A DNA stretch of 64,000 bases. It comes from Bostrychus sinensis. Its lineage: Eukaryota > Chordata > Actinopteri > Gobiiformes > Eleotridae. The stretch is from assembly GCA_020698575.1 (NCBI GenBank), contig CM036245.1:14097479-14161478 (forward strand), read 5' to 3'. How positions within the stretch are numbered: the first letter of the stretch is position 1; every line of letters begins with the position of its first letter. A model generated the notes under the pieces. That model was given only the letters and a program-made list of their open reading frames with translations, made no database searches and was not told the DNA's origin. Both the position numbers and the translations under genes were made by a program. Positions 1-12,095 of this stretch are shown here, one piece after another.

Positions 1-94
1 TATCTTTGTTTTGTTGCTTTTCTTTATGGAGGTCACCAGAGCATATCATCTGTCTTTTAGCTTGCAGTAGCTTGCATATTAATTTGGGAAAGGC

Positions 95-185
95 TTTACA
101 CCAGATGACCTACCTGATGCAGCCCTCTCTATTTATCCAGACGTGGGACTGGTACTTAGTACACTGGTTTGTGACCCCTGTGAAA
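95..185 (+). repeat. Fragment of a dispersed repeat (SINE/LINE 3'-like)
   Basis: CCTGATGCAGCCCTCTCTAT then TTATCCAGACGTGGGACTGG. The same wording recurs at 660-740 (minus), 36170-36215 (plus: CCGGATGCCCTTCCTGATGC) and 48905-48975 (minus). A common teleost repeat whose class I cannot fix. Confidence 0.5.
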
Positions 186-1365
186 AGATTTATGAAGATT
201 TATGAGACAAAAACAAAAACCATAATGACATTAGAAGCTTTTTCAAGGACTTTAACCAAAATCGGGCTGTTTGTAACCAAGGTTTTCCAGCACTGTTGGT
301 AGGACCCCTGTGAATATTTGTCCCAGTTCATGCTGTGGAGGCTGCTTCATGTGGGATCCATTACGCCGCACTTAAAGCTCCTAAATTTGAGGAAACATTG
401 ATTATTCCCTGTTTTTGCTGGAGATAAACAGACTGGGACTTGCAGCTGCAGCAGAGACGTGGTTTATATCAAAAAGTGAGTTACATTAGACTCTGAAAAA
501 TAAATTCAGTGGTAACTTTGAGATGTTTTCATAATAAAAATGCATGGTAGAGACAGTGGCACTGAGGAAAATACAGGAGGCAGAGCTGAATATATCGCAG
601 TTCTCTTTGGGAATGACGAGGATGGATAGGAAGAAATCCATCCACAGAAGATCAGAAGCCAAAGTACTGTTTGTGCCAGCCCCAAGCCTGGGTAAATGGT
701 GAGATTTGTATCAAGGAGGGCGCAAATCCTATGCCAAACCAATAATCAAATCACAGCACACTAGGAGGCAGATGGTTTGCTTTGGCAACTCTAAAAGGGA
801 AAAACCAAAAGGGAAAGATGTCGTTGGACTCTTAAGAACATATGAACAGCTACGGTGGCCTTGTTGGTACATGCTGTTTTCCAAAAACAAATAGATTCTG
901 ATGATAAGGTACCTTTAAATTGCACAAACATCACTGAACACGCCTGAGTTTTTGCACACGAGGACCAACAGCAGAAGGAGCGTTGCAGGGCTCTTCTCCC
1001 TGGAGCCTGTTGTTACTGTCTGTAATTGGCGGAGATAACTGGATGAATCTCACATTAATGAGCTGATTATCCACAGACAGAGTCCACTCAGACTCCTTAT
1101 AAAGCATTAGTGCACACCCAGCAGTGGCACTCAACGCCGGCACAAATCGAGCGAGTCCCACAAATAATAATAACACACTGTCAGGCTGGAGACGAGTTTA
1201 CAATGAGCGGCAAACAGAAGAGGGCACATGCAGGTTTACTCCACACAAGAGTAAACATGAATTATCTGGGACTAATGGTTTGAGTGACAGAGAGTAAGTA
1301 GCACACAAATGTGACAAGAATGCATACAGCAGGAAGGCTTTGGACATTATACACAGACTGGCCAT
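186..1365. other. No gene seen
   Basis: Apart from the minus-strand repeat fragment at 660-740, I recognise nothing. The short open frames have no family signature. Confidence 0.4.
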
Positions 1366-1999
1366 ACATTAGGTACACACTTTCCGAAAGTCTAATCATC
1401 TCCACTGTCTTCTGGGTGTTCAGCTCCAAGTTGTTATGGCTGCACTAGGACACCAGAGGGTCCAACTCCCTCATCACCACCAGAGATGACCCAAATAAGG
1501 CTGGTGTCATCTTCAAACTGGTGGCCAGAAGTGTAGAGAGAAGAGCTGAGGTGAAAGTACAGCCTTGGGGCAGGGTTCCAGGGCTGATCATTCATGAGTC
1601 TGACACATTCTTCCCTAGACTGGAGGATGGTGATGAAGGCACAGCTGAAGCCCACAAAGAGGATTCTGACATAGTGAAAAAACGGGATTTAAGTGACCTA
1701 GAACGTAGTATGGACTGGCATCTTTCAGAAACTGCTGATCTGCTGGGATTTTGATTTGAGAAAAAGAAAATATCCAGTGAGCAGCACTTCAGTGAGCAGA
1801 ACAAGATGCCTAGTTGATGCCAGCGGTCAGGGAAGAATGGCCTGACTGGTTTGAGATGATAGAAATGCAACAATTAACCACTTGTTACAACCTGCAAAAG
1901 ACTTTGAACCACAACAACCTTGAAGCAGTTGGGGTCCACCAGCAAAAGACCACACCGGGGGGCCCTTTATTAGGTACAAAGTGTGCCTAATAAAGTGGA
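1366..1999 (+). mobile_element. Degenerate, internally deleted copy of the same Tc1 family
   Basis: From about 1678 to 1957, segments follow the transposase gene at 23017-23370 in order (TTTAAGTGACCTAGAACG, CAGAAACTGCTGATCTGCT, GAGAAAAAGAAAATATCC, CACTTGTTACAACC, AAAAGACCACACCGGG). It ends in CTTTATTAGGTAC followed by GTGCCTAATAAAG (1965-1998), a palindrome of the terminal repeat. CATTAGGTACAC at 1369 may be the left end. It has many stops and deletions and no usable frame. Confidence 0.7.
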
Positions 2000-2003
2000 G
2001 TTG

Positions 2004-4784
2004 CAAGCTGGTCTCAGTCTAGGAGAATTAGTTTAATCCACAGGTGTCTAGATGCCCACTTACTGGTTATGGAGGTGTCCTGGGAGAAGGAAGTCTGGGT
2101 CCTTTGCTTGGATTGCTTGCCCCATGACCTACTTGAAAGGAAGAACTAAAAGCTACTTGTTCCTCGTGCACATGGTTGCTGAATTAAAAAAGGCATTAGT
2201 ACCACAGCTCTAAATGAATTCAGAGGTTTGTTGTTGTGTGTGGGCTCAGATCAGTTCAGAGATAGGGTGATGAGGGCGGGGGCCTGTGCTCTGCCCCAGG
2301 GGATTGTGGGAGTTTGTGGGGGGTTTGAGTAGGAGCGTGTGCAGCGTTGTTCAGTGGGTAATTGCTTTATTGAAGTGTTAATTGGATCAGAAATCTAATC
2401 AGCACTAATTCCACCTCTGTCCGGTCGGTCTTTGAAATGGAAAGGCGCACATTGAGGTAGGGCCGGCCTCCAGATCCGCTGCTTTCAACAATAAACGTCA
2501 AGTAAAGCATTGCACTATACTGGGCCTTTGAACTCAAGTCAAAGCTCACAGGATTGAACTGTTGCATACAATGCTCTTGGTTTATCTACACCCAAGTGTG
2601 TGGAGCTTAAGCTGAGCAAATATAAACAGCTCATGCATAACATTATGACTACCTGACCGCTAGCATTTTAGCAGCATTGACTTCTTCAGCAAATTGAAAT
2701 GCAGTAGCTTAGAGCTACATAAGCTAAAGGCTAAATGCTAAAAGTTACTGAATTCTGTTATGCTATTTGTATGACACAGTCTGACAGATCCATGTGCTAT
2801 TATTTGGAGTAACTTATGACCATAACACATTTAATTTAAATTAAAAATATATATACAGTATATTTTAAACTTGAAAAAAGACAACCACATAAACGTATTT
2901 CGCCGTTTTAACAAGTTTCAGATATTTTTTTAAGCAAAATTAATGACTTACCTCAGAGCCTATGAGCCTCCGTCAAGCCTTTAAAATCTTGGGTAAAATT
3001 AATTGGAAATTTACTTCCTGCACCAGTCATGGGCAGCCACTGTTGAGCTCCATAATGTCACCCCAAGACAGAGCTGTAACGTTGTTTACTTACATCTTCC
3101 CATAATTATGTGCCGCCTTGTGAGGTGTGATTGCAAGTTAAAACCTACATTAATCGCTACATGAAAACTGCCATTTTTCAATTACGGCGCAGAAAGCCTT
3201 TAATCAAATGTGAACACAACTTCATCAGAGGTATTAAAAGAATTAGGCCGGGACACGCTGGTGGGACACTCTCTGCTCTATCGGTCCTGGTAATGGCTGT
3301 ACCTCATCAAACGTCAAGTTCGCCCCCATGAGACCTCCATGAATCAGGACCAAGAGCAAAAAACAACATTAACCCTAGAAAATTTTAATTCAACGACAAC
3401 TGTGTTAGCTTAAGGGGAACGTGTGACCTTTTTATTTCACTGACTTTGACAGCAGGTGGTAATATAACTTTACCGTTGCATGATATGAAGTTTTAAATTT
3501 GTTTTAAATGTTTTTATATTGTGTTTTACTCTAAATTCTATGAACTAATGCTCTTTTACAACATAAAACAAAGTTAAATGAAAAAAGAAATAAATACTGA
3601 AGCTTAGTTGTACAAAACCTGAAATTTATATAAGGCACTGACCTCCACCAAGACAAGATCTCTCCAATGGGATCTTAAAAATAAAGCCTAGATGACATAT
3701 TTTGGTCTTCTTATAATTCAGTCATAATTCACTGACAATATACTATTTAGGTGATATTTTACCAGATACACATACAAAGTTGCATATTTTCAATTTAAAG
3801 AGTGACTTAACTGAGATTGGGAGCTAATTAAAAACAGAAGCGTTGGATGTTCAGGTTTGTTGACTGTTTCTGGACACACAGTCATTAGTCGTTGTATTTA
3901 ATGGTTACTCTCATTGGCCATTACCTACAATCCCCCTGTCGTCCTCCGGAGCCATGTAAAAGCACAGTCTCTGTTTATTAAAGACCTATCTCTGGACCTC
4001 TGGAGACTCACATTTGGCTGAGTGCTTTTCTTTAATGGCTCTTTGAGCTGTGTGTCACCGCTCAGTGGATACTAACCATCTTAATGAACCTTACCGCCAG
4101 ACCGACTTTATTAAAACATGTAAAAATATTTTTATTGGTCACACCAGTGGGCATAAAGGCAGATAACTCATTATGACCAAAGTTATAAAGTAAAAAATTA
4201 TCCAGACTTTGTAGGCTTGCCTCTGATTTTCCTTAAATCATCAGAGCAAGAAACAGAGCAGCTATAACATGTGGGTTTGAGCTGTAGTGTAACCAGAGCT
4301 ACACATATATTCAACATTATGATCACCTGTCAAATATTGATGATTATGTTATGTGTCATGACTACCTGCCTAATATGCTGCCCCATACACAAAAGGAGAT
4401 GCACTGTGCAGTAATTTGTACTATTCATGTATTCAGACTTTGTTTAAAAGAAAAACGTTTAATCTGACTTGAAAGTTGCATGAGAGGTGGGTAGTAATGT
4501 TATATAAATTGTACTTCTAAGAGTAGTTCACCTCTAATCAACTAGGCTAATTACTTCATAGTCATTCACACTTTACAATATGTCCAAATGTATTACGCCC
4601 ATGTAAACTGAAAAATCCATTCAGCCTTTACAAGCTTTGTGCATAGTTTAACTAAGCGCGAAAGCCATTTGCATACACACCACCACTGGTTTGACCAATG
4701 GTGTTACAGCATTGACATTTTGGTAGATGATGACTGCATTGGGAGAGCTTTAAGTAAATGGATTTTCAGTGTGCACGTACGCCC
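2004..4784. other. No gene seen; solitary Tc1-type ends
   Basis: GCATAACATTATGACTACCT at 2635 and a degenerate pair near 4312-4370 resemble the terminal repeats at 12916 and 15991. The rest is AT-rich and unrecognised. Confidence 0.4.
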
Positions 4785-5120
4785 CACTAAAGTCTTGCTG
4801 GATGCCTTTGTGTGATGTTCTATACTGTAAATACAAATGGATCTTCTGCCCTATTGTCTGCTCCACTTTTAGATCCTTTGTTCAAACATTGTCACTGTTC
4901 TTTGGCTGCACTGGTTTGCTCAGGAAAAAATCCAGACACAGAAGGAGTCCCGCTGTGAGCCATTGTGGACTCTACTCAGAGACATGACAGGCACAGCACA
5001 AGCTCAGAGAAAGTGTTAGAGCTGCAAGAATAATGTGCAGAGAAGTTTAATTCACACTGTAGCTAAGGACAGACTCCACCACATACTTCAGTGCCACAGG
5101 TAAGTTTTATCAAGGCGAAA
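4785..5120 (+). repeat. Unclassified repeat, copy 1 of 2
   Basis: Shares with 8066-8340 the order GTCTGCTCC, AGATCCTTTGTTCA/C, CTGGTTTGCTC, AAATCCAGACACAGA, GAGTCCCGCTGTGAGCCA, CAAGCTCAGAGAAAGTGTTA, GAGCTGCA, TATGTGCAGA and CATCAAGGC. The copies differ by indels. No open frame is conserved. Confidence 0.65.
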
Positions 5121-5231
5121 GGTTCAAATTTTGCTAACTAAATAATATAATAACTCTATATAATAACTCAACTCTCTAGAGCTGCGTTTTCTATGTTAGG
5201 CCAATGCAACAACACCACACAATTATTTCAG

Positions 5232-5612
5232 AATTAGGGGGGCCTCGTGGCAGAGTGGTTAGTGCTCTTGCCTCTCATCAAGCAGGTTGTGAGATTGATC
5301 CTCGGGCCATTTGTCCTACAATTTCTCTGGATTTTCTCTGGATAAGTTTGCATGTCCTGTTGTGCTACTGCAGGTTTTCTCCGGGTACTCAGGCTTTCTC
5401 CCAACGTCCAAAAACTTTCATGTGTTAGGAGAATTGGTGGCTCTAAATTGCCCCAAGTGAATGAATGTGAGAGTGAATGGTTGTCTGTGTGTGTTTGTCT
5501 ACAATAGCCCTACAACTAACTGGCTACTGTCCAGCGTGTACACCCTGCCTAAGGCCCATAGTTGCTGGGATAGGTTCCAGTCCCCCTAATAGGAATAAGC
5601 AGAAAAAATGTG
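5232..5612 (+). repeat. SINE-like repeat with tRNA-like head
   Basis: The head GTGGCAGAGTGGTTAGTGCT resembles a pol III A box and GGTTGTGAGATTGATCC a degenerate B box. The body carries the widespread fish repeat wording TTTTCTCCGGGTACTC, GAATTGGTGGCTCTAAATTG, GAATGGTTGTCTGTGTG, GCTGGGATAGGTTCCAGTCC and AGGAATAAGCAGAAAA. Partial copies: 7430-7530, 10980-11070, 13160-13240, 26255-26375 (plus) and 9680-9750, 63620-63790 (minus). Confidence 0.7.
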
Positions 5613-5689
5613 TTGTATTTGCATTCAAACCTATGACATGCACAACAGGCTAATCCTCCAGCCAGATACTCCTGACCAGGATCCTGGCG

Positions 5690-5830
5690 CAAGATCTGGA
5701 AAAGGGTCCTGCAGCACCCACTGCTCCTGACAGGTTGCCCCAGAGGCATTGAAGGATGGGTCAAATGCAGAGAACGAATTTCCCTACAGGGATCAATAAA
5801 GTATACCTTAACCTTAACCTTAACTTTGAC
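5690..5830 (+). repeat. LINE/SINE 3'-tail with (CCTTAA)n end
   Basis: GAATTTCCCTACAGGGATCA then ATAAAGTA, followed by CCTTAACCTTAACCTTAACT, is the 3' tail typical of fish L2-type non-LTR elements. No coding part seen. A related tail lies at 20950-21000 (TTTCCCCACTGAGGGACTAA then TAAAGGTATTCTTATTC). Confidence 0.55.
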
Positions 5831-6929
5831 CCCTTATCTGCACATATGTATGGGCATGTTTTGGGATTGACAACTAATGTTTTCCCCTGTCCGAAAGAAG
5901 ACTCATACTCTTTGGAGATACTTTCTGTCTGACAGGCAAGCTTCTGAGTCAGGTCACTACTTTTGCTGTTTACACAATTACCCAGTGGTTCCATGGTTTC
6001 TTGCAAAAAATCTATCTATGTTTTGTGAAGGGAGAACATTATCCTTGTTTAAACAAATGGCCAAAATTAAACAGATTCTTACTGTTTTACATGTAGGGGT
6101 ATAAATGGTTTCTCACAATTACTGATGACAACACCCTCACAATTATTCATGATGAGACATTTAGATTCCCACCACCTATACATGCATGTCTCTGGAAAGT
6201 GGGCAGAAAGCCAGTCTGCTTTTTAAGTACTTTTCTGACCCCTGCCCATCCTTTCTATTCATATTTCTGTATTTTGCCCAACTCTAGTCTGCATGTCTTA
6301 AACTCCGATAAGGCCACCATTATTCAGCCTCTGTTATCTCTGTGTGTCCTGCTCTTTCATATCCTCTGCTCCGTCTCTCTCTCTGGTCTTTATCGTAGTC
6401 TTCAGATACGGTCCATCTGTTCGCAGTGACCGTCCTGACACCCATCGCTCAGAAAGCCGTCACCTCGAGCCGCACTTATCTGCTCCTCTCTCAGCCTTTG
6501 CGTCCCACATGGAGTTCAATTGGATTTGAAACGGACCTCAAGGTTGATTGAGTTCTGAATGGGCGACGCCGGTCCGTAAACAGGGCTTTTGGAGAGATCA
6601 TTTTCTGAGACTTTTACAAGAATGGTATCAGTGAAGATCGATTTGTCGTGACAAGATGGGACTAAAGGCGGACATGGTTGGATTATAAGGACATATAAGA
6701 TCAGAACAAGGCCAAAAACAGACTTAAAACTAACCTAACATGCAATAATAGGCCCAGGGAAGTCCCAGTACTGTTGGAGAAAGAGGATGAGTGCTTATGT
6801 TAGTAATGATTAAGTAAGTAATGAATGCTCAAAGAGGACACAATAATATGTTTTGTTATGATTAATTGTGCATAAGCAATATAGGTTTGGTAAATAGCAA
6901 CTGACAGGTTAAGTGTGGACAGTTTTTAA
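5831..6929. other. No gene seen
   Basis: Several frames of 60-81 codons on both strands, none with a recognisable motif or splice context. Confidence 0.4.
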
Positions 6930-7692
6930 GAATCTGTACTTTACATGAATAGTATTTTGGGCGGAAACTTATTACTTTTACTCCATTACATATTTATAAA
7001 GACAGGTAGATTCTGCAGAAAAATTGTAAAACTGAAAAACATGTCCATACAGTTTCTTGTTTGCATGTGATTTGTTCCATTAACACACCCTAAAGATCAT
7101 CAGTTACAGATTTTCATTGATTGCTCAGGTTCAGGACTGGTTTACTCCTACCTTTAGTTTTTGTTTGGATTGTCCTGATTTTAACATAGATTCATCTCAG
7201 CTTAGACTTGGGTCAGACCTGCTTTAGTCCAAGTTTTCACCAGGTTTAGACAATTAGTCCCCAGTTGTTCCATTAATGGATTTACACTAAATTAAGTTTC
7301 CTCTGTTTCTTATTTACTGATTCTGTACAAACATATTCTTATTCTAAGGTGGAGACTAGGATTAAACGTAAATAAAATTAGTTTGGCATCTCATCTTTAA
7401 AGGGAAGGCTTAAGAAGGAATGAAAGACATGCATGTGTTAGGTGAATTGGTGACTCTAAAATTGACCCTAGTGAGAGTGAATGGTTGTCTGTCTGTGTTC
7501 GTGAATGTGAATGTGAGTGAGTGAGAGGGGACTACGGATGGAAATTAGCTCTGAGCTATTATCCGGTGTATTTACGGCACTAGTTGCTGTTCATTAATAC
7601 ACGCTGTCCCATATAAATAAATAAATAAATAAAATAAATAAAAAATGTGTTTCATTAATATTTTTTTATTGGAGTACTTTGTCCACCTCTGG
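6930..7692. mobile_element. Decayed copy of the CAGTGGTGGA hAT MITE family
   Basis: Internal block CTTTTACTCCATTACAT near 6977 and TTCTGCAGAAAAATTGT near 7010 match 37816-37900. The right end GGAGTACTTTGTCCACCTCT with final G at 7692 matches 38510-38528. Between them lie a short 11-bp-type array (about 7120-7260), a SINE-like fragment (7430-7600) and an (AAAT)n run. Confidence 0.55.
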
Positions 7693-7719
7693 ATATTTCA
7701 GGCAACATTTTGTCCACCA

Positions 7720-7882
7720 AGTGAGTTTGACAAGGGCCACATTGTGATGGCTAGAGGACTACTGTAGGTCAGAGCATCTCCAAAACTGCAGCTCTTGTGG
7801 GATGTTCCCGGTCTGCACTGGTCAGTATCTATTAAAAGTGGTCCAAGGAAAGAACAGTGGTGAACCAGATTAAAAGGGTTCA
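7720..7882 (+). mobile_element. Fragment of a second Tc1-like family
   Basis: The segment starting GTGAGTTTGACAAGGGCC and including CAGAGCATCTCCAAAACTG and GGGATGTTCCCGGTCTGCA matches, from recall, the 5' coding region of a common teleost Tc1 transposon. The same family appears reversed at 49480-49695. It carries frame breaks and its ends are lost. Confidence 0.6.
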
Positions 7883-8065
7883 TCCATCAAAGACCCCAAA
7901 GCACAAGTTACCTTTAAGGAATAGAACTGACAACCAGAGCAGTGTCCTATTATTTGAACGTCCGTAACAACCATCCATCTAAAGACATTGTACAGTATTT
8001 ACTATTTTAGCTCAATCCCTTGTGAAAATAAAAGTACTTTTCTAAAAATGTGGTTTCTTTCACTC

Positions 8066-8340
8066 TCATGTGGGAGTCTGTAAATACAAGACAAGATGCT
8101 GCTGCCTTTGTGTCTGCTCCGCTTTGAGATCCTTTGTCACCTTTCCTTGGCTTCACCGGTTTGTTCTGGAGAAATCCAGATACACAGAGAGTCCTGCTGT
8201 GAGCCACTCTTACTCAGGGACAAGCTCAGAGGAAGTGTTAGAGCTGCATGAATTATGTGCAGAAAAGAGTAGTTCAGCCTGTAACTAAAGACACTCACCA
8301 CACACTTTTCTTTACTCTGCAGGTGAGATTCATCAAGGCT
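8066..8340 (+). repeat. Unclassified repeat, copy 2 of 2
   Basis: Collinear with 4785-5120 (for example GAGTCCTGCTGTGAGCCACT, CAAGCTCAGAGGAAGTGTTA). Shorter by about 60 bp. Confidence 0.65.
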
Positions 8341-9679
8341 TAAGCGTCATCTTTTGAGGTGACTGCAGTATTTTCTATACACTTCTTTTCATGTGTGGCA
8401 ATTTTTTTCTGTTTCATGACAGAAAATGAGGGTGCCATATATATTGTGTGAAAAACATTAGATATTAATTGATTTTTGTGTGTTGTGGGGTCCCATTCTC
8501 ACTAAAATGTTTTTATCGAGACATTTTGCATAATTTTTCCTGCTCCTCTTTGTCATTTGCAGAAACATCATCTGAGATTCAACTGATCTAATCCAAAAAC
8601 CTCATATTTATTCACTAACCCCACGCTTACAACATACCAGAAACAAACTTGTACAAAATATCAAACTGAAATGGTGCAGAAAAGGCTCGGACTACACTAC
8701 GGAGTAGTGATGTCATTAGGTTGCGCCAGGCCGTTCCTCAGTTTTTGGCTGCAGTTCTCTGTTTGATATTCAGATCTGCTCTTGGTCCTCGCCCAGAAAC
8801 ACACTGCCATGAATCGAAGAGAGGCAGAGAATTACACAGGAAATTCCTATACAGTCACAAAGGAACACAGTGCCCCCAAATGGACACTGAGGGGAACTAC
8901 AGTGGAAGTTGTGGACAGCAAGTTTTAGTGTGTAAGACTTTTTGTTGGTTTAGTAAATCGAGAATGGGTGGATGTGGACAAAGGCTTTTTTAAGAAGACT
9001 ATTTAAAATGTGTAAATGGAATAAAATGTGTTACTACTGTTACCACCATCCAAAGACATGCATGTATTTGTAATGGTGAAATCAACTCAAAAATGCCCAT
9101 AAAAAATTAAAAATAAAAATTAAAATAAGGTTGCCGGTCAGTGTATGATGCGAGGTTTGTATTCCACCTCAGACCCAAAGTAGCTGAATAAATGTCCTGC
9201 ACATCATGATACTGCTTTATTCAACAGGCTTTAAAAGGGGAACCATAAAAACTCATCCTCCTATGTATATAAGAGTTGCCTGCCTTTTTGCCGCTTTACC
9301 ACGAATATCTAAGAAACAAAGCTATTGCCAGCTTGTTATGGCTAACCAGAGACCCGAGACTTCAGAGACACCAGGTCGACAATCCCAATCTAGCAAGACT
9401 GAAATTAATTCAATGCTTTAAAGGAGGTATGTGTTCTGTGTGCTGTGCATACACAGACTCCTCTTATTTCTTCTTTCCTTCTCATTCAGACAAAACCAAA
9501 ACTCTATTTTCACTGTATTCCTTCAGCTCTTTTTTCCAAAACATTTCCAGCGTTACGAGCAAAGGTTATAAAAACAGCTGCAGCTCAGGAAGCACACGCA
9601 GGGAGGCAGAAAGGTTCTCAAAGACAACCGGGCTCTGTTTCTTTGTTTGTTACAAATCAAAAACAAAACACAGACGCAA
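8341..9679. other. No gene seen
   Basis: The 149-codon frame at 9276-9725 overlaps another of 107 codons and ends in a SINE-like fragment; its low-complexity C-rich and S-rich translation argues against a gene. A run of 14 A lies near 9799. Confidence 0.4.
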
Positions 9680-9869
9680 CATTCATTCATCTTCTTCTGC
9701 TTATTACATTTGGGTTTGCCTGTGATTGGAGCCTATCCCAGCAACTTCAGCCTTATTATTGTATTTGAGGGGAAATAGTAAAATTGCCTATGACCATAAA
9801 AAAAAAAAAAAAGTTGTACAGAATGTCTGGCCTATATCAGGAAGCATTGCTGGCTTACTTTTGTGTAAT

Positions 9870-10075
9870 AACTTTAACTTTGATTGTGGCATGGTATTTG
9901 GTGACATTTGAGCTGGTCTGAGAATTTCAAAAACTGCTGTATTTTCACACAAACCCGTCGCTAGGCTTTACAGAAAATGGTCAGAAAAATTGAAAATATT
10001 CAGCGAGCAGCAGACAAAAATGCCTTGTTAATGCTAAAGGTTAGAGGAGATAGCCACTTGTTACAACTAATATCT
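9870..10075 (+). mobile_element. Tc1-family transposase fragment (degenerate)
   Basis: The sequence follows 23017-23280 of the intact copy with many mismatches: GTGGCATGGTATTTGGTG, AAACTGCTGTATTTTCACAC, TTTACAGAAAATGG, AAAATGCCTTGTTAATGC, CCACTTGTTACAAC. No open frame or terminal repeats are preserved. Confidence 0.65.
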
Positions 10076-10293
10076 GCAGAAGATGCCACTCTTGTAAGTA
10101 TATTATATATTTTTTTTATATATCTTTGTATGAAATCAAGTGACGGTCCAGCGGTCTCTGGCATGTCTCTGGAGCAGTGAGATACAGCAACATGTTTACT
10201 CTGAGATAAAAACACTCTCCTTACTGCACATCACTGCCTTCTCCTAGCAGTTCATCCATAGAGTACATCCCTTTACCTACTGCTCAGTAACAT

Positions 10294-10360
10294 CCAGAGG
10301 TGGGAGAAGTACTCAAGTAAAACTACAGTATTGGATGTAAAGTTTACTTACAGAGTAGCA
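10294..10360. mobile_element. Left-end fragment of the CAGTGGTGGA hAT MITE family
   Basis: CCAGAGGTGGGAGAAGTACT followed by CAAGTAAAACTACAGTA matches the 5' end at 37728. It ends within about 70 bp. Similar short pieces occur at 4486-4560 and 44480-44560. Confidence 0.5.
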
Positions 10361-11545
10361 AATTATTGACCTCCTACTAGTGTTCAGTGACATAATAATC
10401 CTGATGAAACTCTCTCCAGCTTGGGACAAAGAGAAAACTGGCTTGTGATTCCTTGTGGCTGGATATATTTCTCTACCACTACTACCTGCTGCTACTATTA
10501 CTGTTGGTACTACTACTACTACTGCTATTGTACCACACTCAGGACCTTCTGGCTATAAGGTGAGCATCGTAATACCCAATGTGATGCCCCCTGAGGTCTA
10601 CCACGGCCACTGGCACACCCCCTGCTCTGTTTTTGGTTTGGTTTAGTTTGGTTTAGTTTGGTATAGCCTGGTATTTTGTTGCTTAGTACACTTATGCTTA
10701 GTTAGACATCAGTTTTTGCACCTTTTACAACATTGTATGCTCACGTACTACTCTTCAACATCACTACACTACTGATACTACTTTCAAACTCTATATATTT
10801 TATTATACTTATTTCATAGTAAACTTAATTTGGCCCAATTTGGTTTGATCTAATTTAGTTTGGTTTAATTGGTTACATAAAGATTATTTTGTTAAACTTT
10901 ATTTTCTGTTTGATGTGTCCTCTTTGGTTGTAACCCCTTGAGCCAGGGTCATAACATAAGGGCTCATCCTTTCCACTAAAATCCACATTTTGAGACTTTA
11001 AAAATGTACTTGTGTGAAGTGTGAATGGTCTGTCAGTGCCTGTCTCTGAGTGCTAGCCCTGCAATTCCCTGCTAATTGTCTAAAAAATACGTACAGTTCA
11101 CCACCTCACATTTATAGCAGCTCTAGTAGACTTTATAGAAAATGTATTAAAATTATTATTAAGTATTTTGACTTGCCCAAACATCAGTCTCCCAGTGTCA
11201 GGCATCTGTTAAAGCGCTTTATGTTTTAAGCCCAGATGAACTCGTCTGCTCTAGTTGTTGTTCGCTTGATCCTTGGCAGTAAAGTGTTTACTGGGTGTTT
11301 CATATCGAGTACTTTATGTAGAAGTGGTACAAGAGTCTGGAGCTCATTAAACACTGGCTTAGTATTTTCTTTGTTGAAAGCTTCTGCTGTCTGCTTGGAC
11401 ACAGCACCGGAGCATGACCGTTTAACAATGGCTCACAGTCTGAGATGGGGACACGGGGTAATCATGGTTTTGGAAAGGTTTTCTTTTAACTGGGGAAAAG
11501 CCAACTAAACTACTGTAAAATAAACTAATAGCACACTGCAGACTG
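10361..11545. other. No gene seen; GGTTTAGTTT short tandem at 10630-10665
   Basis: TTTGGTTTAGTTTGGTTTAG-type repeats (also 10840-10870) and a SINE-like piece at 10980-11070. Confidence 0.4.
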
Positions 11546-12095
11546 ATGTGTAGCCTGGCCAGTCACACAAACACTTTTCTTATTCTACACAAAGAAGTTA
11601 GTCTGGTATTCCTTTGCTTGAATTTAATTTCTATGGGCAGAACAATCACAGACGGAGTAACCAATCACAGAAATGAAGGGCGGGACATAAGCAGTGCACC
11701 GCTGACCCAAACAAACATGGCTGCTTCTTGCCGGTTTGGCCATGAAACACCAGAATACGCCGTATTGTGAGCAGTATTATTTCTGAATGAGGACAGCAGC
11801 AGAAGCCAGTTGTACAAAGACTTTTGGAGGAAGTTTGTTTGAATGTGGTAATTGCGTCGGGTGTCAATGGGATTTTACTGTTGTTAAAATGACAACAAGA
11901 CGGAGAAAAAAATCCCACAGAAGACTGAAGAACAATGCAGACTTCAGCAGAATCAACAGGTGATGAAGGAAAGCACTAAGCATGGTTAATCAGGTCAGAG
12001 AAGTTATAAAATTCACTCTGGTGCCATCTTGGTTATTGTTGTAAGATGCTCTGTAGATAAACTGCTGTGATAGGCCAGTTCATGTCACCTATAGA
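11546..12095 (+). repeat. Unclassified 0.5-kb repeat, copy 1 of 3
   Basis: Begins AGCCTGGCCAGTCACAC and ends near GTGATAGGCCAGTTCATG. Shares long blocks with 24563-25015 and 34727-35095: GGAGTAACCAATCA, GGACAGCAGCAGAAGCCAGT, TGTACAAAG, GTTTGAATGTGGT, CAGCAGAATCAACAGGTGA, GAAGGAAAG, GGTCAGAGAAGTTA. Weak inverted ends (CTGGCCAGTCA / CTGGCCTATCA reversed) hint at a DNA element. No conserved frame. Confidence 0.7.

Noticed and set aside
5236..5305. tRNA gene (A- and B-box-like motifs)
   Set aside because: No acceptor or anticodon stems can be formed convincingly; the body that follows is a dispersed repeat, so it is a SINE-like head.
9276..9725. 149-codon frame as a gene
   Set aside because: Low-complexity translation overlapping another frame and a SINE-like fragment; no splice or family evidence.
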